64,000 nucleotides of DNA from Micromonospora sp. NBC_01699 (GCF_036250065.1 NZ_CP109199.1:6448001-6512000); one strand, 5' to 3'; positions 6,915 through 15,293 are shown, numbered from the stretch's first letter. The notes: generated by a model from the letters alone, not told the origin. A program made the numbers and translations.

Positions 6915-8975
6915 CCGTCCCGAAGCGGTCCCGGGCCGGGCGGTGGTCTCCGGCGGGGCGGCGGCCGTGGACGGGTCGGGCGGGATGCGACGGCGTACGT
7001 CCGGCACGGTGGCCGGGCCCGGTTCCCAGGCGGCGACCCACTCCCGCTCGGCCGGCGGGGTGAGCACACCGTCCTCGACGAACGCGTACCGGCCGGCGAG
7101 GATGCGCCCGGCGGCCACCACGTCAACCGAGTCGGTGTTCTCCCAGAGGGTGTGGAACAGGATCTCGACCCGGGACCGGGCCTGGCGGCAGAACAGGTCG
7201 GCCAACTCCACGCCCTCGGGACGCTCGGCCGATTCGGCACGGGCCCGTACGGCAACCGCCGACATCGCGAACAGTTCCGCGCCGATATCCACGATCCGGC
7301 CGAGGAACGCCTGCTTGCGTTCGAGTTTGCCCTGCCAGCGGGACATCGCGTAGAACGTCGAGCGGGCCAGCCTGCGCGACGACCGCTCGACGTACCGCAG
7401 GTGCTGGGCCAGGGGGCCGAACTCGGCGTACGAGTGGGGTTGCTGGCCGCGACCAACCGCGAGCGTCGGCAGCCATTTGGCGTAGAAGGCGCCGGCGGTG
7501 GCGGCGGCGCGGGCCTTGCGACCGAGTCCGGCGTCGGGGTCGATGATGTCGCCGGCCACCGCGAGGTGGGCGTCGACCGCCTCGCGGGCGATCAGCAGGT
7601 GCATGATCTCGGTCGAGCCCTCGAAGATCCGGTTGATCCGCAGGTCGCGCAGGAGTTGCTCGACCGCGACGGCACGTTCGCCTCGGGCGGCGAGCGAATC
7701 GGCGGTTTCGTATCCGCGCCCGCCCCGGATCTGCACCAGTTCGTCGCCGATCCGCCAGGCCATCTCGCTGGCGTAGAGCTTGACCAGGGCAGCTTCGATC
7801 CGGATGTCGTTGCGGTCGTCGTCGGCGAGCAGGCAGCAGAGGTCGAGCATGGTCTCCAGCCCGTAGGTGCTGGCGGCGATGAAGGAGAGCTTCTTCGCCA
7901 CGGCCTCGTGCTCGCCGACCGGGCGCCCCCACTGGACCCGCTCGGCGGACCACTCGCGGGCCACGTTGAGCGACCACTTGGCGGCGCCGACGCACATCGC
8001 CGGCAGCGACAGCCGGCCGGTGTTGAGGGTGGTCAGGGCGATCTTCAGCCCCCTACCCTCGCCACCGACGACGTTCTCCTTCGGCACGAACACGTCGTGC
8101 AACCGGGTGACGCTGTTCTCCAGCCCGCGCAGGCCGAGGAAGGTGTTGCGCCGTTCGACCGTGATGCCCGGCGAGTCGCCCTCGACCACGAACGCGGTGA
8201 TCCCGCCGCGTCGTCCCTCGGTCGCCGGCACCCGGGCCATCACCACGAGCAGGGTGGCGACGGTGCCGTTGGTGGCCCAGAGCTTGATCCCGTTGAGCCG
8301 GTAGCCGGTGCCGTCCTCGGTCGGCTCGGCGGTGGTCGCCAACCGGGCCGGATCGGAGCCGGCGTCGGGTTCGGTGAGCAGGAAGGCGGAGACCTCACCG
8401 GCGGCTAGCCGGGGCAGGAACCGCTGTTTCTGCTCGTCGGAGCCGAACATCTTCAGCGGTTGCGGCACCCCGATCGACTGGTGGGCGGAGAGCAGGGCAC
8501 CGATTGCCGGGCTGGCCGAGCCAGCGAGGGTCAGCGCCCGGCAGTAGTGCAGGTTCGACAGGCCGAGGCCGCCGTACTTCTCGTCGATTTTCATGCCGAA
8601 GGCGCCGAGCCGGGCGAGCCCGTGGAACACCTCGTCGGGGATGAGCGCGTCACGTTCGATCTGGGCGCCGTCGACCTCGGTGCGGACGTAGGTGTCGAGC
8701 CGGGCGAGGAACTCCTCGGCCCTGCCGGCGCGGTCCGGGTCGGTTTTCGGCCACGGGTCGATCAGGTCGAGCCGGAACCGGCCGAGGAAGAGTTCCTTGC
8801 CGAAGCTCGGCTTGCCCCAGTCGGTTTCCCGGGCCGCCTCGGCGACTCGGCGGGCCTCCGTTTCGGAGACCTGACCGGCTTCCTTGGGCAGCGGCCCGAC
8901 GCCATCCTTCGAGCTGGTCGGCACCGGTCCGTCGGCGCCGTCCGCCGCCGGCCGGTCGTCCTTCGTGGTGGTCAT
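6771..8975 (-). CDS. Acyl-CoA dehydrogenase family protein
   Basis: 734 residues, a flavoprotein of the acyl-CoA dehydrogenase superfamily that oxidises acyl-CoA to enoyl-CoA. After a polar N-terminus (about 50 residues) come the helical domain (DEVFHGLARLGAFGMKIDEKYGG), the beta domain (FLLTEPDAGSDPA, GIKLWATNG) and the C-terminal helices, with the catalytic-base region RINRIFEGSTEIM. About 120 further helical residues resemble the long VLCAD-like class. The last 60 or so residues are low-complexity (DDEDDQGEHGQVERDQDQ) and antisense to a small membrane-protein gene; a lost stop codon could explain them. ATG 8975 follows AGGGGGTTGCC. Confidence 0.88.
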   Translation of the reverse strand: MTTTKDDRPAADGADGPVPTSSKDGVGPLPKEAGQVSETEARRVAEAARETDWGKPSFGKELFLGRFRLDLIDPWPKTDPDRAGRAEEFLARLDTYVRTEVDGAQIERDALIPDEVFHGLARLGAFGMKIDEKYGGLGLSNLHYCRALTLAGSASPAIGALLSAHQSIGVPQPLKMFGSDEQKQRFLPRLAAGEVSAFLLTEPDAGSDPARLATTAEPTEDGTGYRLNGIKLWATNGTVATLLVVMARVPATEGRRGGITAFVVEGDSPGITVERRNTFLGLRGLENSVTRLHDVFVPKENVVGGEGRGLKIALTTLNTGRLSLPAMCVGAAKWSLNVAREWSAERVQWGRPVGEHEAVAKKLSFIAASTYGLETMLDLCCLLADDDRNDIRIEAALVKLYASEMAWRIGDELVQIRGGRGYETADSLAARGERAVAVEQLLRDLRINRIFEGSTEIMHLLIAREAVDAHLAVAGDIIDPDAGLGRKARAAATAGAFYAKWLPTLAVGRGQQPHSYAEFGPLAQHLRYVERSSRRLARSTFYAMSRWQGKLERKQAFLGRIVDIGAELFAMSAVAVRARAESAERPEGVELADLFCRQARSRVEILFHTLWENTDSVDVVAAGRILAGRYAFVEDGVLTPPAEREWVAAWEPGPATVPDVRRRIPPDPSTAAAPPETTARPGTASGRLPDDEDDQGEHGQVERDQDQVTDPGDAPAPLGGPEQGRRVEQQEDAQ

Positions 8976-9099
8976 GGCAACCCCCTAGAGCGAGGTACGG
9001 CTGAAAGCCCGCGCTGCCTGCACAGACAACGCCGCTGCGCCCCTGTTACCCAGCGGTAGGTTCGTGCACTCCCCCGGATTTCCGACAGCGACGGCATTC

Positions 9100-9152
9100 C
9101 GTGCCGGTGACGACGACGACCCGTGCCGGTGACGACGACGACCTGTGCCGGT
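9100..9152. repeat. 22-bp tandem repeat, about 2.4 copies
   Basis: A unit beginning CGTGCCGGTGACGACGACGA is present at 9100-9121 and 9122-9143, followed by a partial third copy. It lies in the gap between the start of the acyl-CoA dehydrogenase gene and the end of the small MerR-like gene. No function is apparent. Confidence 0.8.
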
Positions 9153-9181
9153 ACGCCGAAGCGTCGGCGTACCGGGATCGG

Positions 9182-9490
9182 TCAGTCGCGTTCGCGCAGC
9201 TCTTCGTTGATCCGCAGGGCTTCCTGGAGCTGGTCCTCCAGGATGATGATCCGGCAGGCCGCCTCCAGGGCGGTGCCCTGGTCGACCAGTTCGCGGGCGC
9301 GGGCGGCCAGGCGCAACTGGTAGCGGGAGTAGCGGCGGTGTCCGCCGGACGAGCGTTGCGGCTCGATCAGTTTCGCCTCGCCCAGGCTGCGCAGGAATCC
9401 CGGGGTGATCCCGAGCATCTCGGCGGCTCGACCCATGGTGTAGGCCGGGTAGTGCTCGTCGTCGAACGTCGCGTTCGGGTCTTGACCCAC
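9182..9490 (-). CDS. Small MerR-family-like HTH regulator
   Basis: 102 residues: a MerR-type winged helix (YTMGRAAEMLGITPGFLRSL, GEAKLIEPQRSSGGHRRYSR) followed by a short helix that may serve for dimerisation (RIIILEDQLQEALRINEELR). There is no effector domain, so it probably acts as a dimeric DNA-binding protein like other short actinobacterial MerR proteins. GTG 9488-9490 is chosen because GGAGG lies four bases upstream. An exceptionally stable hairpin sits at 9509-9536 in its leader and a long gene-free stretch precedes it, suggesting leader-level control. Confidence 0.85.
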   Translation of the reverse strand: MGQDPNATFDDEHYPAYTMGRAAEMLGITPGFLRSLGEAKLIEPQRSSGGHRRYSRYQLRLAARARELVDQGTALEAACRIIILEDQLQEALRINEELRERD

Positions 9491-9508
9491 TGCACCTCCA
9501 CGTCACGA

Positions 9509-9536
9509 GGGCCCCGGTGCCGAAGCACCGGGGCCC
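9509..9536 (-). terminator. 12-bp hairpin with UUCG loop upstream of the MerR-like gene
   Basis: A perfect 12-base inverted repeat with a 4-base loop. Read on the minus strand the loop is TTCG closed by C-G, the extra-stable UUCG tetraloop. It ends 18 bases before the MerR-like start codon and about 8 bases before its ribosome binding site. It could terminate a transcript from the gene-free stretch upstream, attenuate the regulator gene or stabilise its mRNA. There is no U-run. Confidence 0.6.
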
Positions 9537-10080
9537 AGGGTCTTGGGTTGAACACCATTTACCGGCGCTGACGCCGATCTCTCGCGTGCGCACCGGCCGC
9601 CCGAAGCGGCTGACGGTACGCGGATCGCATAATCGTGACCGGAGACCACCTTTCTTACGATGGGACTACGGTGTCCGTCCGCGCGCAAGAGCGCAGCCGA
9701 CGGGCGATCCAACGGTGTCTTGCCCTCCCCTTTCCTCTGATTCCTCTACTTACCTACTGTCGTTACTTCACTTACCTTGCTGTGCTTCACTTCCATGTCC
9801 GTCGCTGCCGGAGCCCCTCACAACCACCTGGCCCCATGCACTTTCGACGGCACTATCGAATCGGAACCCTGGTTACCTGCCTGGCCCCGACTCCCCTGCC
9901 GGTCGCGTCCTCGCGTGCCGGTCAGCTCGTCCGCGTCTTCGTTGTTCGTGCTCTCTCGACACCAGGAACGTTACCCCGCCCGCCAGCAAATATCTACCTC
10001 ATCCGGGATAGTTTTTATAGTGAGTTCAGCTCAGCTCTGAGGCATCGGCCGGTGACGCTCCGCAACCGTGACCGAGCCGG
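9537..10080. other. Gene-free stretch of visibly lower GC
   Basis: No supportable protein-coding gene was found in these 540 bases; the open frames present have no recognisable composition or domain. By eye the DNA is less GC-rich than its surroundings, with pyrimidine-rich plus-strand runs at about 9720-9790 and an AT-rich patch at about 10007-10022 (TAGTTTTTATAG) that could be a promoter in either direction. It ends in the UUCG hairpin on the minus strand. It may be a long leader or a non-coding RNA gene. Confidence 0.5.
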
Positions 10081-10617
10081 TCAACTCCCCGGCAGCACCT
10101 TCGGCTCGTCGTCCTCCACCGCCTCGTCGTCCTCGTCGTCGTCCTCGCCCCACTTGCGGCGCAGGAACGGCAGCCCGGCCCAGAAGGTCAGGAACCAGAC
10201 GGCGGTCAACCCGCTGAGCAGGAACGCGATCGGGCGGGCCAGGACGAAGTCGGTGATCAGCAGCACCGAACTGACCATCGCGATCAGCATGAAACCCAGC
10301 CCACCGGTGGCCATGCTGTGCGCGAAGAGCACCAGTTCGGGCTTGCGCCCCTGCCGGAACAGCGCCCGGTGGAACGCCACCGGCGAGATGATCAGCGCGG
10401 TCGCGGCGGCGGCGGCGAGCAGCGCCACCACGTACACGTCCTTCTGGAACTGGCTGGTGTCCGGAAAGCCGTTACTGAAAGGGAGCGTGAGCAGGAACGC
10501 GAACAGGATCTGCACGCCGGTCTGCGCGACCCGTAACTCCTGGAGTAGATCGGCGAAGTTGCGCTGCCAGCGCTGCTTCTCGGTCTCCTTGGACACCCGG
10601 GCCCACCTCTCGTTCAT
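10081..10617 (-). CDS. DUF6328 family membrane protein
   Basis: 178 residues with four hydrophobic helices and a very acidic C-terminal tail (GEDDDEDDEAVEDDEP). The N-terminal part NFADLLQELRVAQTGVQILF and the first loop FSNGFPDTSQFQKDVYV are typical of the actinobacterial DUF6328 membrane family, whose function is unknown. ATG 10615-10617 is chosen; the frame is open further upstream, but that part crosses an inverted repeat and a truncated gene. It faces the truncated DUF5753 gene head to head. Confidence 0.8.
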   Translation of the reverse strand: MNERWARVSKETEKQRWQRNFADLLQELRVAQTGVQILFAFLLTLPFSNGFPDTSQFQKDVYVVALLAAAAATALIISPVAFHRALFRQGRKPELVLFAHSMATGGLGFMLIAMVSSVLLITDFVLARPIAFLLSGLTAVWFLTFWAGLPFLRRKWGEDDDEDDEAVEDDEPKVLPGS

Positions 10618-10664
10618 GTTTGGTTGCGGCCAGGTTTGCCCGGCAGGGGTTTGCACCAAACATG
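10615..10664. repeat. 10-bp inverted repeat at the DUF6328 start
   Basis: CATGTTTGGT at 10615-10624 and its exact complement ACCAAACATG at 10655-10664 flank a 30-base spacer. The left arm contains the DUF6328 start codon. It could be an operator or leader hairpin, or the scar of the event that removed the 5' part of the neighbouring DUF5753 gene. Confidence 0.6.
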
Positions 10665-10708
10665 AGCGCGGTTCACCGACGAGGGCCGCCGCGCCGGCCG
10701 CTGCGCGA

Positions 10709-11101
10709 ATGGAACGGCAGTCGATCCTGACCCGTGAGGAACCGGCGCAGCTCATCGCCGTCCTGGATCAGGCGACCCTCCACCGGCGGGTAGGCGATGG
10801 CAGGGTGATGGCCGAGCAACTCGACCATCTGGTCACCCTGGCCGAGCTACCGCACGTCGGCATCCACGTGGTGCCGTACGAGGTCGGCGTACACGTCGGG
10901 TTGAACGGCCCGTTCCTGCTCGCCGGATTCGACGACGGCGGCTGGGTGGCCTACCTGGATACCCAGCTCCGAGGTCAAATCGTGAGCCACCACGAGGACA
11001 TTGCGACTCTCCAGGAGACATGGGAGCGTATTCGGAGCGAGGCACTGCCCCACCGGCAGTCCGTCAACCTGATCAAGCAAGTGGCACAGACATGGAGCTG
11101 A
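10709..11101 (+). pseudogene. Truncated DUF5753 (Scr1-type) regulator, C-terminal part
   Basis: The frame from ATG 10709 (RMERQSILTREEPAQLIAVL) to the stop at 11101 matches the second half of the DUF5753 domain: WVAYLDTQ, SHHEDIATLQETWERIRSEA and related segments. The N-terminal helix-turn-helix and the first half of DUF5753 are absent. Upstream sequence in the same frame is non-homologous and runs into the 5' end of the DUF6328 gene. The 130-residue product might be made but could not bind DNA. Its stop overlaps the start of the DUF397 gene, the usual partner of this family. Confidence 0.75.
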
Positions 11102-11280
11102 CCGGCGCGACCTGGCGCACGTCCACCCGCTCGTCCAACGGTGGCGACACGTGCGTCGAGGTGGCCGACAACCTGCCCGGCATCGTCGGCGTACGCGACA
11201 GCAAAGACCGCCAGGGACCCGTACTCACCTTCGACGCCCCGGCGTGGCAGGCGTTCGTCGGCACGGTCAAGGAACGCTGA
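11092..11280 (+). CDS. DUF397 domain protein
   Basis: 62 residues matching the DUF397 family along its whole length: TWRTSTRSSNGGDTCVEVAD, then VGVRDSKDRQGPVLTFDAPA and WQAFVGTVK. These small proteins are encoded next to XRE/DUF5753 regulators in actinomycetes and can act as antagonist or toxin-like partners. ATG 11092 overlaps the stop of the truncated DUF5753 gene by ten bases. Because its partner has lost the DNA-binding half, it may be an orphan. Confidence 0.85.
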   Translation: MELTGATWRTSTRSSNGGDTCVEVADNLPGIVGVRDSKDRQGPVLTFDAPAWQAFVGTVKER

Positions 11281-11302
11281 CGGCGGTGCCCGGCCGGGCG
11301 GC

Positions 11303-11716
11303 TCAGCCCTGTGGCTGCCCGATGTTGACCATCCAGGCGACGCCGAACCGGTCCGTGCCGGCACCGTACTCGTCGCCCCACACCTGCTTCGCCAGCGGAA
11401 CCGACACGTTGCCGCCGTCGGACAGCATTTCCCAGTAGCCACGGAGTTCGTCGGCGTCGTCCCCGCTCAGGCTCACCACGACGTTGTCCCCCCGGTTGTA
11501 CGCCATTCCGGGCGGGGTGTCGGCGCCCATGATGGTGTACCCGCTAGCGGTTTCCAACTGGCCGTGCATGATCTTGTCCGCGTCCTCCGGGCCGGCGGCC
11601 CCGAACTCGCCGAACGTGGTCAGGCTCAGGTCGCCGCCGAAAACGAGGCGATAGAACTCCATCGCCTGCCGTGCGTTGCCGTCGAAGCTGATGTACGGGT
11701 TGAGACGAGAGACCAC
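11303..11716 (-). CDS. VOC family protein (PhnB-like)
   Basis: 137 residues of the PhnB/glyoxalase-like vicinal oxygen chelate fold: LNPYISFDGNARQAMEFYRL, FGGDLSLTTF, ADKIMHGQLE and FGVAWMVNIGQPQ. PhnB-like proteins of this type are usually of unknown substrate and often lack a full metal site. GTG 11716 is chosen because GGAGG lies about 5 bases upstream; a longer in-frame start at 11806 would add 30 non-homologous residues. It diverges from the kinase-like gene with about 100 bases between. Confidence 0.82.
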   Translation of the reverse strand: MVSRLNPYISFDGNARQAMEFYRLVFGGDLSLTTFGEFGAAGPEDADKIMHGQLETASGYTIMGADTPPGMAYNRGDNVVVSLSGDDADELRGYWEMLSDGGNVSVPLAKQVWGDEYGAGTDRFGVAWMVNIGQPQG

Positions 11717-11817
11717 CGGAACCTCCGTGCGGCGTGACCTGGATGACGATCGCAGGCTAACCCCCGTAGAAAATTCCGGGGACGATATCGATCGATCCGA
11801 CTCCATAAACTTCCGGC

Positions 11818-12906
11818 ATGTCCCGTACCGCGCGGCTGCGCAGTCATTCGGTGGTGTCCACCGCCCTGGCCCTCCTCAGTGACCGACAACTCGGCAGACT
11901 GGTGGACGAGGCGCCGCCCCTGGGCGCCGGCATCGGGGGCGCCGCGGTGGCGCTGGAGATAGCGGGCGTTCCGGTCTTCGCCAAGCGCGTACCCCTGACC
12001 GACCTGGAACGCCAGCCGGGCAACGTCAGGTCGACCGCCAACATGTTCGGCCTGCCCACCGCCTGCCAGTACGGCGTCGGCGGGCCGGGCTTCGGCGTGT
12101 GGCGGGAACTGGCCGCGAACGTCATGACCACCAACTGGGTGCTCGGCGGGCAGAGCGAGAGTTTCCCGCTGATGTACCACTGGCGGGTACTGCCGGGGGC
12201 GGTGCCGACACCCGAGGAACACGCCGACGTGGAGGGCGCGGTCGCGTACTGGGGTGGGCTGTCTGCCGTACGGGAAAGGATTCTGGCCGCCGCCCGGTCG
12301 ACCGCGACCGTGGTGCTCTTCCTCGAACACCTGCCGCAGACCCTGCACGAATGGCTGACCGAACAGGTCGCCCTCGGCACCGACGCGATCGAGGCCGCCT
12401 GCGTCATGGTGGAACGGCAACTGATCGCCGACGTCGCGTTCATGAACGCGAACGGGTTGACGCACTTCGACGCCCACTTCCGGAACATCCTTACCGACGG
12501 CCGGCGGCTCTACCTCGCCGACTTCGGCCTGGCGACCTCGCCCCGGTTCGACCTCTCCCCCGCCGAGCGGGACTTTCTCGCCGCCAATTCGAGCCACGAC
12601 GCCGCCTACGCCGTCACGACGCTGGTCAACTGGCTGGTCACCGCGCTGATCGGCGCGGTCGGTCCGAGGCCGTTCACCGCCCGGGAACGCAACGAGCTGG
12701 TCCGCCGGTACGCCGCTGGCGAGGAGCCGCCGAATCTGCCGCCGGCCGCCGCCGCGATCATCCGGCGGTACGCCCCGGTCGGCACCGCGCTGAACGAGTT
12801 CTACTGGCACCTGCACGGGACCAGCCGGGCCACCCCGTACCCGGCGGACGAGATCGAACGGGTCATCGGTGCGGTCGGATCCGAACTCCGACCCGTCGGC
12901 ACGTGA
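11818..12906 (+). CDS. Protein-kinase-like phosphotransferase
   Basis: 362 residues with a kinase-like fold. LTHFDAHFRNIL is an HxDxxxxN catalytic loop and ADFGLAT is the DFG segment. The N-lobe is divergent: VFAKRVPLTDLE may carry the ATP-anchoring Lys, but no clear Gly-rich loop is seen. It could phosphorylate a small molecule (aminoglycoside phosphotransferase-like) or a protein; the substrate cannot be read from the sequence. ATG 11818 is taken as start. A strong hairpin just downstream separates it from the convergent sigma-factor operon. Confidence 0.75.
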   Translation: MSRTARLRSHSVVSTALALLSDRQLGRLVDEAPPLGAGIGGAAVALEIAGVPVFAKRVPLTDLERQPGNVRSTANMFGLPTACQYGVGGPGFGVWRELAANVMTTNWVLGGQSESFPLMYHWRVLPGAVPTPEEHADVEGAVAYWGGLSAVRERILAAARSTATVVLFLEHLPQTLHEWLTEQVALGTDAIEAACVMVERQLIADVAFMNANGLTHFDAHFRNILTDGRRLYLADFGLATSPRFDLSPAERDFLAANSSHDAAYAVTTLVNWLVTALIGAVGPRPFTARERNELVRRYAAGEEPPNLPPAAAAIIRRYAPVGTALNEFYWHLHGTSRATPYPADEIERVIGAVGSELRPVGT

Positions 12907-12916
12907 CCGGACCGAG

Positions 12917-12951
12917 GGCACCGGGCCACCGGTGAGCGGTGGCCCGGTGCC
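12917..12951. terminator. 15-bp bidirectional terminator-like hairpin
   Basis: A perfect 15-base inverted repeat (12917-12931 with 12937-12951) and a 5-base loop lie between the stop of the kinase-like gene and the stop of the convergent CU044_5270 gene. The position suits termination from both sides; there is no U-run, as is common in actinomycetes. Confidence 0.75.
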
Positions 12952-12957
12952 GGAGGG

Positions 12958-13998
12958 TCAGCCGGTGGTGTGGGTCCGGCCGGTGTCGAGGATCATCGCG
13001 TATGTGCTGATCCGCAACAAAGGTTCGAGCGTCAGCACTTCGTGCGCGGCCAGCTCGCCGGTCGTCGGGTTGAAAACGAGCAGGTGCTGCTGACCGCTGG
13101 CGCGGTCATCGAAGGTGATCGCCAGGCCCGCCCGCCCGGCCCGGTCGGTCACCTCACCCCGCCAGACAAAACCGGGTACGTCGGCGAGCACCCGCAGAAT
13201 CTCCGCGCGGGTCCCACGCGGGACGACATAACGCTCGTACACCCTCGTGGTCTCCAGGCTCGCCCAACCCGCGCCGTGCCCGACCCTGAGCAGGTCGGAC
13301 AGGCCGGCGCGGTCCGACGGCAGCGGCCGGATGATCGCCGGTGGCAGTACCTCGGAGCTGGAGGACGGGAACTCCTTCGACGGGCGCGGATTGTTGGTCC
13401 AGGAGTCGCGGGACGCCTCGTCCGGGAACTCCGGATCGAAGAACGTCCGGATCTGCCGACCGGTCCCGTCGGCTGCCTGCCAGGTTTTGAGCTCGTAGGC
13501 CGGGCCTATCACGTAGGGGCCGCCGCTTCTCGGCGGACCCCCCGCTGTCGCCATCATCATCGGAATGCCCCACATCCTGGAGGAGTGGTAGGCGTACCGG
13601 CCGACGCTGTTCTCGTACGGTGCGTCCCGCAACCGCCCGGCCAGGGCCAGCAGTTCGGCGGCGGCCGGTCTGGTCCCCTCCGGGAACTGGTACGCGATCG
13701 GCACCAGCACCGGCCCGGCCGGATTCGCGCCGGGGCGGCCCATGGCGTTCGGCACTTCCAGGGGCTCGTCGCGGGAGGTGTAGACGACGGTTCCGGCGGC
13801 GGCCAGGGCGACCGCCGCGCCCGCCGCGAGCACCAGTCGCCGGGTCGGACGGGCGGGCAGGCGGGTGTCGACCGGTTCCGGCGCCGCCTCGGCGAGCACG
13901 ATCAGGTCGTGCGCCGACAGCCGGGGCGGTGCGACGGCGCCGGGCCGGGCCGGGTCCGCCGGGCCGAGCAGGGTACGGATCTGCTGTTCTCCGAACAT
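12958..13998 (-). CDS. CU044_5270 family protein, partner of ECF sigma factor
   Basis: 346 residues. A cytoplasmic N-terminus (MFGEQQIRTLLGPADPARPG) is followed by one membrane segment (about residues 52-68, LVLAAGAAVALAAAGTVVY) and a large outside domain. This is the pattern of the CU044_5270 family, encoded beside ECF sigma factors in actinomycetes; members may act like anti-sigma factors or sensors. The ATG at 13996-13998 has AGAGGAACC upstream; a GTG immediately before it is also possible. It lies 11 bases after the sigma-factor gene. Confidence 0.8.
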   Translation of the reverse strand: MFGEQQIRTLLGPADPARPGAVAPPRLSAHDLIVLAEAAPEPVDTRLPARPTRRLVLAAGAAVALAAAGTVVYTSRDEPLEVPNAMGRPGANPAGPVLVPIAYQFPEGTRPAAAELLALAGRLRDAPYENSVGRYAYHSSRMWGIPMMMATAGGPPRSGGPYVIGPAYELKTWQAADGTGRQIRTFFDPEFPDEASRDSWTNNPRPSKEFPSSSSEVLPPAIIRPLPSDRAGLSDLLRVGHGAGWASLETTRVYERYVVPRGTRAEILRVLADVPGFVWRGEVTDRAGRAGLAITFDDRASGQQHLLVFNPTTGELAAHEVLTLEPLLRISTYAMILDTGRTHTTG

Positions 13999-14009
13999 CA
14001 CGGTTCCTC

Positions 14010-14552
14010 TCAGGACCGGGCCGGCGCCGGCCGGGCCGCCGGCCGGGCCGTCCGGGCGGTGATCGCGGCGGTCAGTCGTCCACGGGCGCGGTGCAGCCGC
14101 ACCGCAGCGGTCGTACGGGTACAGCCGAGGACCCGCGCCGCCTCGGACACGGTCAGCTCCTCCCAGCCGACCAGGCGGAGAATCTCCTGGTCGAGATCGG
14201 TGAGAGTGGACAACGCGGTACGGAGATCGGTGACCGCGACGGTCGCCTCGGGCCCCGCCGAAACCGGTTCCCACAGCCGCTCCACATCCCCGATCGGCAG
14301 TACGTCCGGCGCCGCCCGACGGGCCCGCCAGTGGTTCGCCAACAGCCGCCGGGCCACCCCGTACAGCCAGGGCAGGGTGTGGTCGGGCACCTCGGCGCGG
14401 CGCCGCCAGGCGATCACGAAGACCTCCTGGGCCAACTCGGCCGACGCCTCCGGATCGCCGAGCCGGCGCTGGCCGTAGCGCACGATGTGGGGGTACTGGT
14501 CGGCGTAGATGCCGGTGAACCAGTTTTCGTCGCGTCTGCGTGGTGGACCCAT
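14010..14552 (-). CDS. ECF-type RNA polymerase sigma factor
   Basis: 180 residues with both ECF regions. Sigma-2 has YADQYPHIVRYGQRRLGD, ELAQEVFVIAWRR and PWLYGVARRLLANHWR; sigma-4 has LSTLTDLDQEILRLVGWEEL and TVSEAARVLGCTRTTAAVRL. The ATG at 14550-14552 (MGPPRRRDENWFTG) is preferred because GGGAG precedes it; an upstream GTG at 14582 would add ten residues. It is transcribed ahead of the membrane-anchored CU044_5270 gene, which may control it. Confidence 0.9.
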   Translation of the reverse strand: MGPPRRRDENWFTGIYADQYPHIVRYGQRRLGDPEASAELAQEVFVIAWRRRAEVPDHTLPWLYGVARRLLANHWRARRAAPDVLPIGDVERLWEPVSAGPEATVAVTDLRTALSTLTDLDQEILRLVGWEELTVSEAARVLGCTRTTAAVRLHRARGRLTAAITARTARPAARPAPARS

Positions 14553-14649
14553 CCGAACTCCCAACTCGTCGGCGACCTTCACCCTGTTCTGTGTCGCCGC
14601 CGACGAGATGATTACCGCGCGCTGGTGCTCGTACGACCCCGAAGAACGT

Positions 14650-14680
14650 GGACCCCGGGCGTCGGTGACGCCCGGGGTCC
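14650..14680 (-). terminator. 14-bp hairpin after the 110-residue gene
   Basis: A perfect 14-base inverted repeat (14650-14663 with 14667-14680) with a 3-base loop. It lies about 50 bases beyond the stop of the minus-strand gene ending at 14730, and upstream of the sigma-factor gene, so it can separate the two transcription units. Confidence 0.65.
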
Positions 14681-14729
14681 AGCCTGTCCGACGCGTCAGA
14701 TCAACGCCTCGGCCAACACACGATCGTCC

Positions 14730-15062
14730 TCACCCGCCGCCGAACGCTCTGTCCCACCGTTCCAACCATTCTTCGGCCGGGCCGGCGAGGGCCGGGAACC
14801 GTTCGCGTACGGAGGCGGCCAACTCCACCAGTTCGGCGCGGGAATCGGCCGGGAAGACCTCGTCCAGCCCGAGCGCCACCGCCACCCGGTACTCGTCGTC
14901 GAGGGTGAGCCACTTCCTCGCGACCGCCAGGATCTTGTCCCCCTCCGGGGCCAGGTACCACGACAGCGACATGAAGGTTCCGGAGAACGCCTGTGGCGGC
15001 AAATCGTCCGCCCTCCTGTCCACCAGGTAATTCATGACGTCTTCCATGTCCATGTCGCTCAC
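14730..15062 (-). CDS. Hypothetical protein, 110 residues
   Basis: A small acidic helical protein beginning MSDMDMEDVMNYLVDRRADD, with LTLDDEYRVAVALGLDEVFP and a C-terminal AEEWLERWDRAFGGG. It has no signal peptide and no membrane segment. ATG 15062 has GGAGGCGGGTGAGCG upstream. I do not recognise the family. The size and acidity would suit an immunity or adaptor protein, but no toxin partner lies beside it. Confidence 0.6.
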   Translation of the reverse strand: MSDMDMEDVMNYLVDRRADDLPPQAFSGTFMSLSWYLAPEGDKILAVARKWLTLDDEYRVAVALGLDEVFPADSRAELVELAASVRERFPALAGPAEEWLERWDRAFGGG

Positions 15063-15293
15063 CCGCCTCCATGCCGATCATCGCCTCCGATACACCCGTG
15101 AAAGCCATGTCCGGTGGCTCAGATCACCGGACATTTACCCGACCGATAATAGGCGTTGATCGATATTTGTACGGGGTCGTCAAGGCGACACGAAGTTCGC
15201 CTGATTAATCCCTAGATATCGATCATCAGCTATTTCTATGGTTGCGGCCGATTGGCGGGGGACGTGGTGGTGCACAACCGGCACCGACCACAC

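Noticed and set aside
9517-10011. A 164-codon plus-strand frame in the gene-free stretch
   Set aside because: It has low-complexity Pro/Arg/Ser/Leu composition, no ribosome binding site and no domain, and it begins inside the hairpin.
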